Shown here in pieces: positions 52,394 through 60,852 of a DNA stretch of 62,965 bases. Position 1 is the first letter of the stretch; each line of letters opens with the position of its first letter. A model generated the notes under the pieces. It did not search any database. It had not been told where the DNA came from and saw only the letters and a program-made list of their open reading frames with translations. Origin of the DNA: Chryseobacterium sp. MYb7 (GTDB lineage Bacteria > Bacteroidota > Bacteroidia > Flavobacteriales > Weeksellaceae); contig NZ_PCOU01000032.1 of NCBI RefSeq assembly GCF_002979455.1, positions 1 to 62,965 of the forward strand, given 5' to 3'. Both the position numbers and the translations under genes were made by a program.

Positions 52394-54520
52394 ATGAAAT
52401 TATGTATTGCCGAGAAACCCAGTGTTGCCAGAGATATCGCCAAAGTATTGGGCGCTACCACGCCTAAACAAGGCTATATGGAAGGAAACGGCTACTGCGT
52501 AACATGGACATTCGGACATCTTTGCACCCTGAAAGAACCCCACGATTACGGTCCACAGTTCAAATCCTGGAATCTTTTTTCATTACCCATTATTCCCAGC
52601 AGTTTTGGAATCAAGCTGATCCCGAATAAAGGCGTTGAAAATCAGTTTAAAGTGATTGAAAGATTAGTCGAAGAATGTGATGAGGTCATCAACTGCGGGG
52701 ATGCCGGGCAGGAGGGAGAACTCATTCAGCGTTGGGTATTGCAGAAAGCAAAATGCAATAAACCGATTCAGCGTTTATGGATTTCTTCATTGACGGAAGA
52801 TGCCATTAAAGAAGGTTTTGCAAGCTTAAAACCTGCAGAAGATTACAAGAATCTTTATCTGGCCGGAAATGCCAGAGCTATAGGAGATTGGCTATTGGGA
52901 ATCAATGCTACGAGGCTTTTTACTAAAAAATTTGGGGGAAATAAAGCCGTTCTGTCCATTGGAAGAGTTCAGACTCCTACATTGGCGATGCTGGTGCAGC
53001 GTCAGAAAGAAATTGATGCCTTTACCACAGAAGAATATTGGGAACTGAAAACCAAATATCGTGATGTGATTTTCAATGCAGCGATCGATCGTTTAAAAAC
53101 ATTGGAACGTGCAGAAAAAGGGCTGGAATACCTTAAAGTCAATCCATTTGAGATCGTTTCTTTCGAAATTAAAGAAGGAAAAGAAAAAAATCCACGACTT
53201 TTCGATTTGACCGGACTTCAGGTAGAAGCCAATAAAAAATACGGATATTCAGCAGAAAATACACTGAATTATATTCAAAGTCTTTACGAAAAGAAACACG
53301 TGACTTACCCTCGTGTTGATACCACCTATCTATCCGAGAGTTTATATCCGAAAATAGCAGGTATTCTTCAGAAAATGTATCCTTACCAGGAATTGATTGC
53401 ACCTTTGTTGGAAGCTCCGATTCCGAAATCAAAAGCCGTTTTCGATGATACAAAAGTAACCGATCACCATGCCATCATTCCTACAGAAATTCCACCTTCT
53501 CAGAACCTGAGCAGGGAAGAAAAATTGATTTATGATCTGATTGCAAAACGTTTTATTGCCGTATTCTATCCGGAATGTAAAATTTCCAATACTTTGGTAG
53601 AAGGAAAAGTAGGAACTATTCCTTTCAAAACCAGTGGAAGACAGGTGCTTGAAGCAGGATGGAGAGCCGTTTATGCCAAAGAACCTAAAGAAGAAACCGC
53701 CGATAAGGAAAAAGAAAAAGAAGAAGAACAAACCATCCCTGAATTTACTGTAGGAGAAACCGGATCCCACGATCCGATGATCCACCAGGGAAAAACAACA
53801 CCTCCAAAACCCTACACGGAAGCAACACTGCTGAGAGCGATGGAAACCGCCGGAAAGCAGGTAGAAGATGAAGAATTGCGTGAAATGTTGAAGAACAACG
53901 GTATCGGAAGACCATCTACCCGTGCCAACATCATCGAAACCCTTTTCAAAAGAAAATATATCGAGAAGAAAAGAAAAAATCTGATCGCTACCCAAACTGG
54001 AATCCAGCTGATCGATACTATCGAAGACGAGCTGTTAAAAAGCCCGGAACTGACCGGAGAATGGGAATCCAAACTTCGAAAAATTGAAAAAGGAGAGTAT
54101 GAAGCCAACCTTTTCAAAGAAGAACTGATTCAGATGGTTACAGAACTTACAGAGAAAGTGGTATACGGAAAAGGGAAAGTCATTACTCTGCAGGGAGAAG
54201 AAAAAGAAGAAGTGAAGGAAAAGAAAAAAAGAGAACCTGCACAGAAAAAAGAACTTCAGTCCTGGGAAGAAACGAAATGCCCTAAATGCAAAGAACACAA
54301 TCTGATCAAAGGGAAAGCTGCAGTAGGCTGCTCCGATTTCAAAAATTGTGGTTTTAAAATTACGTTCGAAATTTTCGGCAAAAAATTATCCGATAAACAG
54401 CTTTTAGATTTAGTTTTAAAAGGAAAAACATCGAAGTTGAAAGGATTCACGACCCATCCGGAAGGCTTTGTAGAAGGTATTTTGACTTTAACTGACGACT
54501 TTCAGGTACAACTTAGCTGA
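52394..54520 (+). CDS. topB: DNA topoisomerase III-type (type IA)
   Basis: The ATG at 52394 (MKLCIAEKPSVARDIAKVLG) starts directly with the Toprim domain and gives 708 residues; an earlier ATG at 52340 adds 18 unlikely residues. Toprim acidic residues follow in NCGDAGQEGELIQRW. The active-site Tyr lies in KHVTYPRVDTTYLS. A charged insertion at about 437-460 (EPKEETADKEKEKEEEQT) interrupts the normal chain, and a C-terminal zinc-finger-like motif is CPKCKEHN...CSDFKNC. It relaxes negatively supercoiled DNA and resolves recombination structures. It stands alone, before a tRNA fragment. Confidence 0.93.
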   Translation: MKLCIAEKPSVARDIAKVLGATTPKQGYMEGNGYCVTWTFGHLCTLKEPHDYGPQFKSWNLFSLPIIPSSFGIKLIPNKGVENQFKVIERLVEECDEVINCGDAGQEGELIQRWVLQKAKCNKPIQRLWISSLTEDAIKEGFASLKPAEDYKNLYLAGNARAIGDWLLGINATRLFTKKFGGNKAVLSIGRVQTPTLAMLVQRQKEIDAFTTEEYWELKTKYRDVIFNAAIDRLKTLERAEKGLEYLKVNPFEIVSFEIKEGKEKNPRLFDLTGLQVEANKKYGYSAENTLNYIQSLYEKKHVTYPRVDTTYLSESLYPKIAGILQKMYPYQELIAPLLEAPIPKSKAVFDDTKVTDHHAIIPTEIPPSQNLSREEKLIYDLIAKRFIAVFYPECKISNTLVEGKVGTIPFKTSGRQVLEAGWRAVYAKEPKEETADKEKEKEEEQTIPEFTVGETGSHDPMIHQGKTTPPKPYTEATLLRAMETAGKQVEDEELREMLKNNGIGRPSTRANIIETLFKRKYIEKKRKNLIATQTGIQLIDTIEDELLKSPELTGEWESKLRKIEKGEYEANLFKEELIQMVTELTEKVVYGKGKVITLQGEEKEEVKEKKKREPAQKKELQSWEETKCPKCKEHNLIKGKAAVGCSDFKNCGFKITFEIFGKKLSDKQLLDLVLKGKTSKLKGFTTHPEGFVEGILTLTDDFQVQLS

Positions 54521-54613
54521 TTAATATTGAATTTAATGCGAACATCTGTCCAATCCGATCAATCCGTGAGAGGATAAAAATCTGTGACCAATACATTAAA
54601 TATTACCGTTTAG

Positions 54614-54665
54614 TGGAGAATACGGGATTCGAAACCGTGACCTTTTGACTGCCAGTCAAAAGCGC
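54614..54665 (-). pseudogene. 3' fragment resembling tRNA-Ala(GGC)
   Basis: On the minus strand the anticodon arm TTTGACTGGCAGTCAAA has loop CTGGCAG, giving anticodon GGC. It is followed by a variable loop, a T arm around GGTTTCGAATCCC and an acceptor strand ATTCTCC with discriminator A. The U at position 70 of that strand fits the G3-U70 pair of alanine tRNAs. The 5' acceptor strand and D arm are missing. It may be the trace of an element that used the tRNA as its target. Confidence 0.6.
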
Positions 54666-54750
54666 CAGATTTTTACCTATTAAAATCCAACCCTATATTT
54701 TCTGTACTTTGCAATTTTGTTTTAATAACAAGTATTACAACTGAAGACGT

Positions 54751-54811
54751 GAAAATTCCCCTCCTCCGGAGGGGTGGCGAAAATTCAAGGAATTTTTGAC
54801 GGGGTGGTTTA
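54751..54811. repeat. Dispersed repeat CCACCCCTCC family, copy 2 (inverted)
   Basis: Contains CTCCTCCGGAGGGGTGGCGA and GGAATTTTTGACGGGGTGG, the inverse of 49890-49951. Its right end meets the stop codon of the next minus-strand gene. Confidence 0.7.
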
Positions 54812-55231
54812 CCGGAACAACCTCTCATACCAACTCCCAACATCATTCTTAATCTCCTCATGATGCTTACATAAAATCAAAGCCAGCTCCAGCTCAGACC
54901 TGTCAGATTTATAAGGGTTTAATGTAAGAAACCCAAAGAAATTTCCATCCTGATCCAGGATCGCCGGAGGATAAGAAGTATAAGAATTCCATGGTGAATA
55001 GGGACCGTATGTACTTCCATAATTTCCATAGGCGTTCCAGATGGATTTTGAACTGAAGACATTTCCGTAATCACTGAACTTATTCCATATTGAATTCTTA
55101 TCAAAATTGTCACAGTTTAAGCATCCCAGGTATTCTTTTTGATCCACACCGCCATACAAATGCAGAGTCTGTGTATGAAAAATACAGCATAAGAAAAGAC
55201 TTAAAACAATGAATATCTTTTTATAATACAT
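54809..55231 (-). CDS. Secreted protein with SIWN/WN repeats
   Basis: A 140-residue protein with signal peptide (IVLSLFLCCIFHTQT). The centre has three repeats built on SIWNxF.DYGN, SIWNAYGNYGS and SPWNSYTSYP, a motif found in small secreted proteins of many bacteria. The C-terminus is helical (LELALILCKHHEEIK). Function unknown. The stop codon lies at the edge of a dispersed repeat, so the gene end may have been set by repeat insertion. Confidence 0.6.
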   Translation of the reverse strand: MYYKKIFIVLSLFLCCIFHTQTLHLYGGVDQKEYLGCLNCDNFDKNSIWNKFSDYGNVFSSKSIWNAYGNYGSTYGPYSPWNSYTSYPPAILDQDGNFFGFLTLNPYKSDRSELELALILCKHHEEIKNDVGSWYERLFR

Positions 55232-55312
55232 AAGACGATTACTTTATTTAATAATGATAATTACCGGAAATAAAAAGAATGGTACTAACCTCCTTCCATC
55301 TTCCAGCCCTTA

Positions 55313-56182
55313 TCAATCTATTTTAAACTTCTTCGGAGACTTTCCGGTGATCTGGGTGAATTTTCTATAAAAATATTCCAGTGTATTAAAACCGGATTCA
55401 AAGCATATATTTTTAATTCCAATTTCAGGATTGCTGATCAAAAGCTGTTTCGCATGTTCTATTCTCAGCTGGATAATATATTCTACCGGAGTGCAGTTGT
55501 ACGAATGCTTGAACTTTTTAAACAGATTGGCTTCACTCATTCCTGCAATCACAGCCAGTTTCTTAATGGTAATCGGTTCTCTGTAATTGTTTTTGATAAA
55601 ATGAACGACTTCCTGCAGCCCATTCTGCACATTTCCTGTCTTGTCAGAATACAAAAGGATATGTTTTGCATTGGTTTTCATCAGCTCATAAATCAGTTCC
55701 TTCAGGTTTAAGCTTAAAAGAAAATCTGAGGTACCGTGAAGGCTTCCGTCAATTCTTCTGTTATAAAGATTTGTAAGGCTTCTCCACAAAGACTCATCTG
55801 AACTTACGAACTTTTTCACCGCATTTTCTTTCATCATAATTCCCGTTCTGTCCCAATCCGGATGCCAGTTTTCAATCACTTCAGCGAATACACTGTCAAT
55901 ATATTCCTGCTCAATATTTAATACAAGACACTTGGTGGGTTCTTTGAAAACAGGGTGAATATCTATGCTCAATTCCTTGTTACAGGGCGGAATAAATACA
56001 CTTCTTTCATTAAACTCAAAAGTCTCATCCTCACTGCGAATAATCTTATTGCCACTCAGCATAAGCGTGATGACAGGCTTTTCAAAAAAGAAAGGAAAAT
56101 CATGACAAACTACATTCGTTTCAAATACATTCAATTCACCAAAAGGAATGCTGAAAACAGTTCTTTCTTCGATCTTTTCCAT
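55313..56182 (-). CDS. AraC family transcriptional regulator
   Basis: A 289-residue regulator. Residues 1-150 are an AraC-N cupin-like domain (VITLMLSGNKIIRSEDETF). Residues 185-285 are the double HTH domain (IKKLAVIAGMSEANLFKKFK and GIKNICFESGFNTLEYFYRK). It is divergent from the aldehyde dehydrogenase/GMC oxidoreductase operon with about 100 bases between, which is the usual place for the activator of such genes. Confidence 0.9.
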   Translation of the reverse strand: MEKIEERTVFSIPFGELNVFETNVVCHDFPFFFEKPVITLMLSGNKIIRSEDETFEFNERSVFIPPCNKELSIDIHPVFKEPTKCLVLNIEQEYIDSVFAEVIENWHPDWDRTGIMMKENAVKKFVSSDESLWRSLTNLYNRRIDGSLHGTSDFLLSLNLKELIYELMKTNAKHILLYSDKTGNVQNGLQEVVHFIKNNYREPITIKKLAVIAGMSEANLFKKFKHSYNCTPVEYIIQLRIEHAKQLLISNPEIGIKNICFESGFNTLEYFYRKFTQITGKSPKKFKID

Positions 56183-56284
56183 GATAGGTAGAGTTTAGGT
56201 TAAAAAAAATAGAGAATAGGTAAATGATTTATATCATGTTATTGCCATTTTCGAACTACGTAAAATACAAAATAATTTAAAACA

Positions 56285-57691
56285 ATGGAAAATACATCAA
56301 TAGCCAAAGAAACCCATACTCCAGATACCCGGTTTTTATCTCTAAACCCTTCTACCTTAGAGGTTATAGGCGAAGTAACCGATACTTCTCGTGAGGAGAT
56401 TGATGCTAAAATTGAGAAAGCAAAAAAAGCCCAAAAATTATGGTCAGCGAGACCTGATTCAGAAAGAAAAGAAATTTTATTAAAAGTTGCGGAAGCTTTA
56501 CAGCAAAATTCAAAACACCTTGCAGAATGGATTACCCGCGAGCAGGGAAAACCGCTTAATGGTCCTGGAGCCAATTTCGAAATGCAGGCATGTGTAGGCT
56601 GGACTCAGGTTCCTGCATCACTGGATTTACCTGAAGAAATTGTTTTTGAAGACGAAACCAGAAAAGATGTTTTATACAGAAACCCGATCGGAATAGTGGC
56701 TGCTATTGCTCCCTGGAACTGGCCGTTGATGATTGCCATCTGGCAGATTATTCCTTCACTCAGAATGGGAAATGCGGTGATCATCAAGCCTTCGGAATAT
56801 ACTACCTATTGTAGTTTAGAATTGATAAAAGTGATCAATAGCGTACTTCCTGAGGATATTTTGCAGGTAATTACCGGCAGAGGAGAAGTAGGAGGTTATC
56901 TTACATCACATCCCGAAATTGGAAAAATTATGTTCACAGGTTCAATTGCCACAGGGAAAAAAGTGATTGAAGCTTCTGTTAAAAATATGGCTCGATTAAC
57001 TCTTGAATGCGGAGGAAATGATGCAGGAATTATTTTACCCGGACTTGATGTTACCAAACATATTGATAATATTTTCTGGGGTGCTTTCCTGAATATGGGA
57101 CAAACCTGTGCCTGTTTAAAAAGATTATATGTTCATGAAAACAATTATGAAAAAGTCGTTACGGCGTTAGCAGATTATTCTTCCAATATCCCAATGGGGA
57201 ATGGCGCGGATGAAACCAGCGTTCTTGGACCTATCCAGAATAAAATGCAGTACGATAAAATTCAGGATCTGATCCGTGATGCTGAAAGTATCGGGGCAGA
57301 CTTTATATTCACAGGACACAAGCCTAATTTGGAGGGATATTTCATTCCGGTAACCTTAGTCGGAAATGTAGATAACGGAAACAGAATTGTAGACGAAGAA
57401 CAGTTCGGTCCGGTGTTACCAATTATTAAATATAAAACTTTGGAAGAAGCTATCAGTAAGGCCAATGATTCAGAAAACGGACTCGGAGCTTCTGTTTGGA
57501 GTGATAATATTGACGAAGCTCAGAAAGTGGCAGCACAACTGGAAGCAGGAACAGTCTGGATCAATCAACATGGAGCGATTCACCCGTTTGTACCGTTTGG
57601 AGGAGCAAAACAATCCGGTTATGGAGTAGAATTCGGAATGGAAGGATTGAAAGCAGTTACCGTTCCTAAAGTAATCAGCATCAAAAAATAA
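56285..57691 (+). CDS. NAD(P)-dependent aldehyde dehydrogenase
   Basis: A 468-residue class-3/ALDH-family enzyme. Cofactor binding is shown by PWNWPLMIAIWQIIPS and IMFTGSIATGKKV. The general base Glu lies in LTLECGGNDAG and the catalytic Cys in NMGQTCACLKRL. The C-terminus ends normally with GMEGLKAVTVPKV. It oxidises aldehydes to acids. The GMC oxidoreductase gene starts 16 bases downstream, so an alcohol could be oxidised first to an aldehyde and then to the acid by this pair. Confidence 0.95.
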   Translation: MENTSIAKETHTPDTRFLSLNPSTLEVIGEVTDTSREEIDAKIEKAKKAQKLWSARPDSERKEILLKVAEALQQNSKHLAEWITREQGKPLNGPGANFEMQACVGWTQVPASLDLPEEIVFEDETRKDVLYRNPIGIVAAIAPWNWPLMIAIWQIIPSLRMGNAVIIKPSEYTTYCSLELIKVINSVLPEDILQVITGRGEVGGYLTSHPEIGKIMFTGSIATGKKVIEASVKNMARLTLECGGNDAGIILPGLDVTKHIDNIFWGAFLNMGQTCACLKRLYVHENNYEKVVTALADYSSNIPMGNGADETSVLGPIQNKMQYDKIQDLIRDAESIGADFIFTGHKPNLEGYFIPVTLVGNVDNGNRIVDEEQFGPVLPIIKYKTLEEAISKANDSENGLGASVWSDNIDEAQKVAAQLEAGTVWINQHGAIHPFVPFGGAKQSGYGVEFGMEGLKAVTVPKVISIKK

Positions 57692-57707
57692 AACAAATAA
57701 AAAACAC

Positions 57708-59261
57708 ATGAAATACGATTTTATAATTGTCGGATCCGGTTCGGCAGGAGCTGTAATAGCCAACAGACTAAGTGAAAATAAAAATATAAATGTACTTCTG
57801 CTGGAGGCCGGCCCCGATGATAAAGTTGCCGAAGTACAGGAGCAGGCAGGATGGCCTGCTGTATGGAATACCGAAAGAGATTGGGCGTATCATACAGTAT
57901 CACAGGAACATGCGGGAGGAAATACCAGATATTGGCCACGTGGTAAGACATTGGGCGGATCAAGCTCTATTAATGGATTAATTTACATCAGAGGCCACCA
58001 GCAGGATTATGACAATTGGGCTTATAAAGGATGCTTGGGTTGGGACTGGAATAGTGTTTTACCTTACTTTAAAAAATCTGAAACCCATGAAGATGGTGGA
58101 GACAAAACTCATGGAGGTGAAGGACCACTTTTTGTAAGTCGTATCAAACATCCGAATGCTATTTCCATAAGCGCTATTGAAGCCTGTAAAGAATTGGGCT
58201 ATCCTTTGACAGATGATTTTAACAAAGAAATCTGGGGAGCTGGTCTTAATCATCTGACTGCAGGAAAAGACGAAAAAAGATGCTCAACAGCTAAAGCATT
58301 CTTAGATCCTGTGAAATCACGTACCAACCTGCATATTCATACCAATGCTCTGGCGCAGAAATTAATTTTTGAAGGAAATGAATGTATCGGAGTTCAGTAT
58401 TTGAAAAATGGTGAATTAGTAGAAGTAGAAGCTGAAAAAGAAGTCATTGTATCCTGTGGAACCATAGAATCTGCCAAACTTCTGATGCTTTCCGGAATTG
58501 GGGATAAACAAGAACTGGAATCAGTAGGAATTTCAGTGGTAAAAGACCTGAAAGGAGTTGGGAAAAACCTTCAGGATCACCTTTTGACCAGTGTTATTTT
58601 TAAAGCTAAAAAAGAAATCCCTGCTCCACAAGCCAATCTATTGGAAGCTCAGTTATTTTGGAAAAGCAAAGAAGAAATGGCTTTCCCGGATTTGCAGCCT
58701 TTATTCATGGGACTTCCTTATTACAGTCCTGGATTTACAGGACCGGAAAATGCTTTTACATTCTGCGCAGGATTTATCAGGCCTGCCAGTAAAGGATATA
58801 TCAAACTGACTTCTTCGGATCCCTCAGAATCACTAGAAATTAATCCGATGTATCTTTCTGAAGAATCTGATCTGGAGGCTCTTTATACATGCGTTGAAAT
58901 ATGCCGTGAAATGGGAAAAACAGAAGCCATGAAAGAATGGAATGACGGTGAAATTTATCCCGGAGAAGGAAAAACGAAAGAAGAAGTAATTGATTATATC
59001 AAAAAATCATGCTCCACCTACCATCATATGACAGGAACCTGCAAAATGGGGATTGACAGCTATTCTGTGGTAGATCCAAGACTGAAAGTATATGGAATAA
59101 AAGGATTAAGAGTTGCAGATGCATCCATTATGCCGGATGTGGTTTCCGGAAATACCAATGCACCTACCATTATGATTGGTGAAAAAGCAGCTGATATGAT
59201 CAAGGAAGATCATCATTTGAAAGCGTCAGGCTCATCTGAAAAGTTATCGTTTGTTGTGTAA
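57708..59261 (+). CDS. GMC oxidoreductase (FAD-dependent alcohol dehydrogenase)
   Basis: A 517-residue flavoprotein. The dinucleotide fold starts at residue 5 (IIVGSGSAGAVIANRL). GMC signature 1 is in GKTLGGSSSINGLIYIRG. The active-site His pair is near CSTYHHMTGTCKMG, and the C-terminal cofactor motif is VADASIMPDVVSGNTNAPT. Substrate is likely an alcohol or choline-like compound. It works with the aldehyde dehydrogenase encoded just upstream and is probably controlled by the divergent AraC regulator. A strong terminator follows. Confidence 0.93.
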   Translation: MKYDFIIVGSGSAGAVIANRLSENKNINVLLLEAGPDDKVAEVQEQAGWPAVWNTERDWAYHTVSQEHAGGNTRYWPRGKTLGGSSSINGLIYIRGHQQDYDNWAYKGCLGWDWNSVLPYFKKSETHEDGGDKTHGGEGPLFVSRIKHPNAISISAIEACKELGYPLTDDFNKEIWGAGLNHLTAGKDEKRCSTAKAFLDPVKSRTNLHIHTNALAQKLIFEGNECIGVQYLKNGELVEVEAEKEVIVSCGTIESAKLLMLSGIGDKQELESVGISVVKDLKGVGKNLQDHLLTSVIFKAKKEIPAPQANLLEAQLFWKSKEEMAFPDLQPLFMGLPYYSPGFTGPENAFTFCAGFIRPASKGYIKLTSSDPSESLEINPMYLSEESDLEALYTCVEICREMGKTEAMKEWNDGEIYPGEGKTKEEVIDYIKKSCSTYHHMTGTCKMGIDSYSVVDPRLKVYGIKGLRVADASIMPDVVSGNTNAPTIMIGEKAADMIKEDHHLKASGSSEKLSFVV

Positions 59262-59282
59262 GAAGGTTTAAAACCCTGAAAG

Positions 59283-59316
59283 AAACCGTTTCACCAATAG
59301 TGAAACGGTTTTTTGA
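59283..59316 (+). terminator. Intrinsic terminator after GMC gene
   Basis: AAACCGTTTCAC (59283-59294) and GTGAAACGGTTT (59300-59311) form a perfect 12-bp stem with a five-base loop and a T run. Confidence 0.9.
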
Positions 59317-59359
59317 TAAAAATTTCCCGGATTATTGAGATCAAAAACGCTGTAGCGCT

Positions 59360-59367
59360 TACCTTTG
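59360..59367 (+). promoter_or_regulatory. -7 promoter element of thioesterase gene
   Basis: TACCTTTG, a perfect TAnnTTTG, 16 bases before the ATG at 59383. A TTG at 59335-59337 may be the -33 element with a slightly long spacer. Confidence 0.5.
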
Positions 59368-59382
59368 TGTAAAATAAAATTC

Positions 59383-59805
59383 ATGACACCAGAAAAAAAG
59401 AAACTCATTACAGACAGCTTTGGCCGTTCGGAAACCTTACAGTTCTATAAAGCAGAACTGCTGGAAGTAGAAACCGATTTTATATCCATGAAGATTCCTA
59501 AAATGGAAATGATGACCCGAAAAGCAGGAATGTTTAACGGAGCAATGATAGCCTCTTTGGTAGATGTTTCTTCTGGGTATGCAGCCGTGAGCCATTATCC
59601 GGAAGACTGTTATGTAGTGACCGTTGAGCTGAAAGTGAATTATCTGCGTCCTGCAATGGGGGATGCTCTGGTTTCAAAATCTTATGTCCTCAAAGGTGGA
59701 GGAAAAATTGTAGTGGTAAGAACAGAAATCTATGTTAAAACCGAAGGTTCTGATTCTGAAAGTCATGTAGCCACTTCATTAGTAACCATGATGAAAATAA
59801 AATAA
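59383..59805 (+). CDS. PaaI-like hotdog thioesterase
   Basis: The ATG (MTPEKKKLITDSFG) gives 140 residues; an earlier frame start lies inside the promoter. The hotdog helix is FNGAMIASLVDVSSGYAAVS with the family Asp, and VTVELKVNYLRPAMGDALVS is the conserved strand region. It hydrolyses acyl-CoA thioesters, probably of aromatic or medium-chain acids. It is not obviously linked to its neighbours. Confidence 0.85.
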   Translation: MTPEKKKLITDSFGRSETLQFYKAELLEVETDFISMKIPKMEMMTRKAGMFNGAMIASLVDVSSGYAAVSHYPEDCYVVTVELKVNYLRPAMGDALVSKSYVLKGGGKIVVVRTEIYVKTEGSDSESHVATSLVTMMKIK

Positions 59806-59922
59806 GAAATTAAAAGAAATAAAAGGCAAAATATTCCTTAAATAAAGGGTTTCAAAGAATTTTTTTTCCGGAATGGAATAGCTTTTGCTCAACAAACCCC
59901 ATAAACATTAAAAAATATCACA

Positions 59923-60267
59923 ATGAACTTAATTATCCGACTATTTATTACGGCAATTGTTGCTTATCTTTTAACTACAATCTTACCGGGAGTACGTTTT
60001 GAAGAATTTTCTTCAGCTATTATTTTTGCTATTGTACTTGGGATTCTTAATATAATTGTAAAGCCTGTTTTAAGTCTGTTCGGCCTTCCACTGACCATTC
60101 TTACCTTAGGATTCTTTGCTTTGGTGATCAACGCCGGAATTATCCTGATTGCAGACTATTTCATAGATAGTATGGTTGTAGACGGTTTCTGGTGGGCATT
60201 TATCTTCAGTATATTATTGTCAATCGTAACCTCCCTTGCGAACTCAATGTTCTCAGACGGAGATTAA
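59923..60267 (+). CDS. Small membrane protein, phage-holin family 4 (YvlD-like)
   Basis: A 114-residue protein with four hydrophobic segments (5-25, 30-50, 57-78, 88-108). The sequences LNIIVKPVLSLFGLPLTILT and DGFWWAFIFSILLS match the YvlD family named holin family 4. In Bacteria most members are small inner-membrane proteins of unclear role and not real phage holins. It has its own terminator and no phage genes nearby. Confidence 0.85.
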   Translation: MNLIIRLFITAIVAYLLTTILPGVRFEEFSSAIIFAIVLGILNIIVKPVLSLFGLPLTILTLGFFALVINAGIILIADYFIDSMVVDGFWWAFIFSILLSIVTSLANSMFSDGD

Positions 60268-60289
60268 AATACAAAAAACACTCTCATAA

Positions 60290-60322
60290 AATAGGCTGCT
60301 CTTTTGAGCAGCCTATTCTTTT
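60290..60322. terminator. Bidirectional terminator
   Basis: AATAGGCTGCTC (60290-60301) pairs perfectly with GAGCAGCCTATT (60306-60317) with a TTTT loop, then a T run. It serves both convergent genes. Confidence 0.85.
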
Positions 60323-60576
60323 TAACAATTCTTTTTAATCCATTTTATACAGTCCTCATAAGTTCTTACCTGATTGTCTGTCTTCATGTAAGGGGTATTA
60401 GTAGGTTCATTTTCTGCAATCTTTGCCATAATCTGTTCAAGAGTTCTGCCTGCAAAATTAACTCTCGTTTCTTTTATAGATCCATACTTGAAGTGCCCTT
60501 CATGTACGTGCCAAAGATTGGGTGCGCCTGCATCTACACGTGTTGCTTTAAAATTACTTGTGTCTGGTGTGCTCAT
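60322..60576 (-). CDS. Small hypothetical protein
   Basis: An 84-residue protein from the ATG at 60574-60576 (MSTPDTSNFKATRV); a longer frame starts 33 codons upstream but its added sequence looks non-coding. Motifs NLWHVHEGHFKYGS, NFAGRTLEQIMAKI and EDCIKWIKKNC. It has a soluble alpha/beta look and no known family. Function unknown; it shares a terminator with the convergent membrane protein gene. Confidence 0.55.
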   Translation of the reverse strand: MSTPDTSNFKATRVDAGAPNLWHVHEGHFKYGSIKETRVNFAGRTLEQIMAKIAENEPTNTPYMKTDNQVRTYEDCIKWIKKNC

Positions 60577-60766
60577 AATGTAAAAATTTAATGGGTTTAT
60601 AATTGATGATATCGGACGTCTGATCATGTAAAATTCAGGATTTGGGAAATACAGGGAAACAGAGAAAATCCCCATATTTAAAAACTCAGTGTTTTCCCCG
60701 AAGGGAGTTACCCATGAAAAAAGAATTTTAATTGTTAATTCTTTCGTCCATTTTTATTTTAAATAT

Positions 60767-60774
60767 TAACTTTG
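60767..60774 (+). promoter_or_regulatory. -7 promoter element before S9 peptidase gene
   Basis: TAACTTTG matches TAnnTTTG. It lies 79 bases before the ATG at 60853, implying a leader of about 70 bases. Confidence 0.4.
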
Positions 60775-60852
60775 GCAATCTTTGAATTTAATAAAAGGGT
60801 TTCATGAAATTATTATGATTTCATAGATCCGTTAAAAAATGAATATCAACAT

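Noticed and set aside
53429..53995. 188-codon minus-strand ORF opposite topB
   Set aside because: Phe-rich shadow caused by Lys/Glu codons of topB.
59923..60267. Phage holin
   Set aside because: Family name only; no lysis or phage genes are near and the protein is of the YvlD type.
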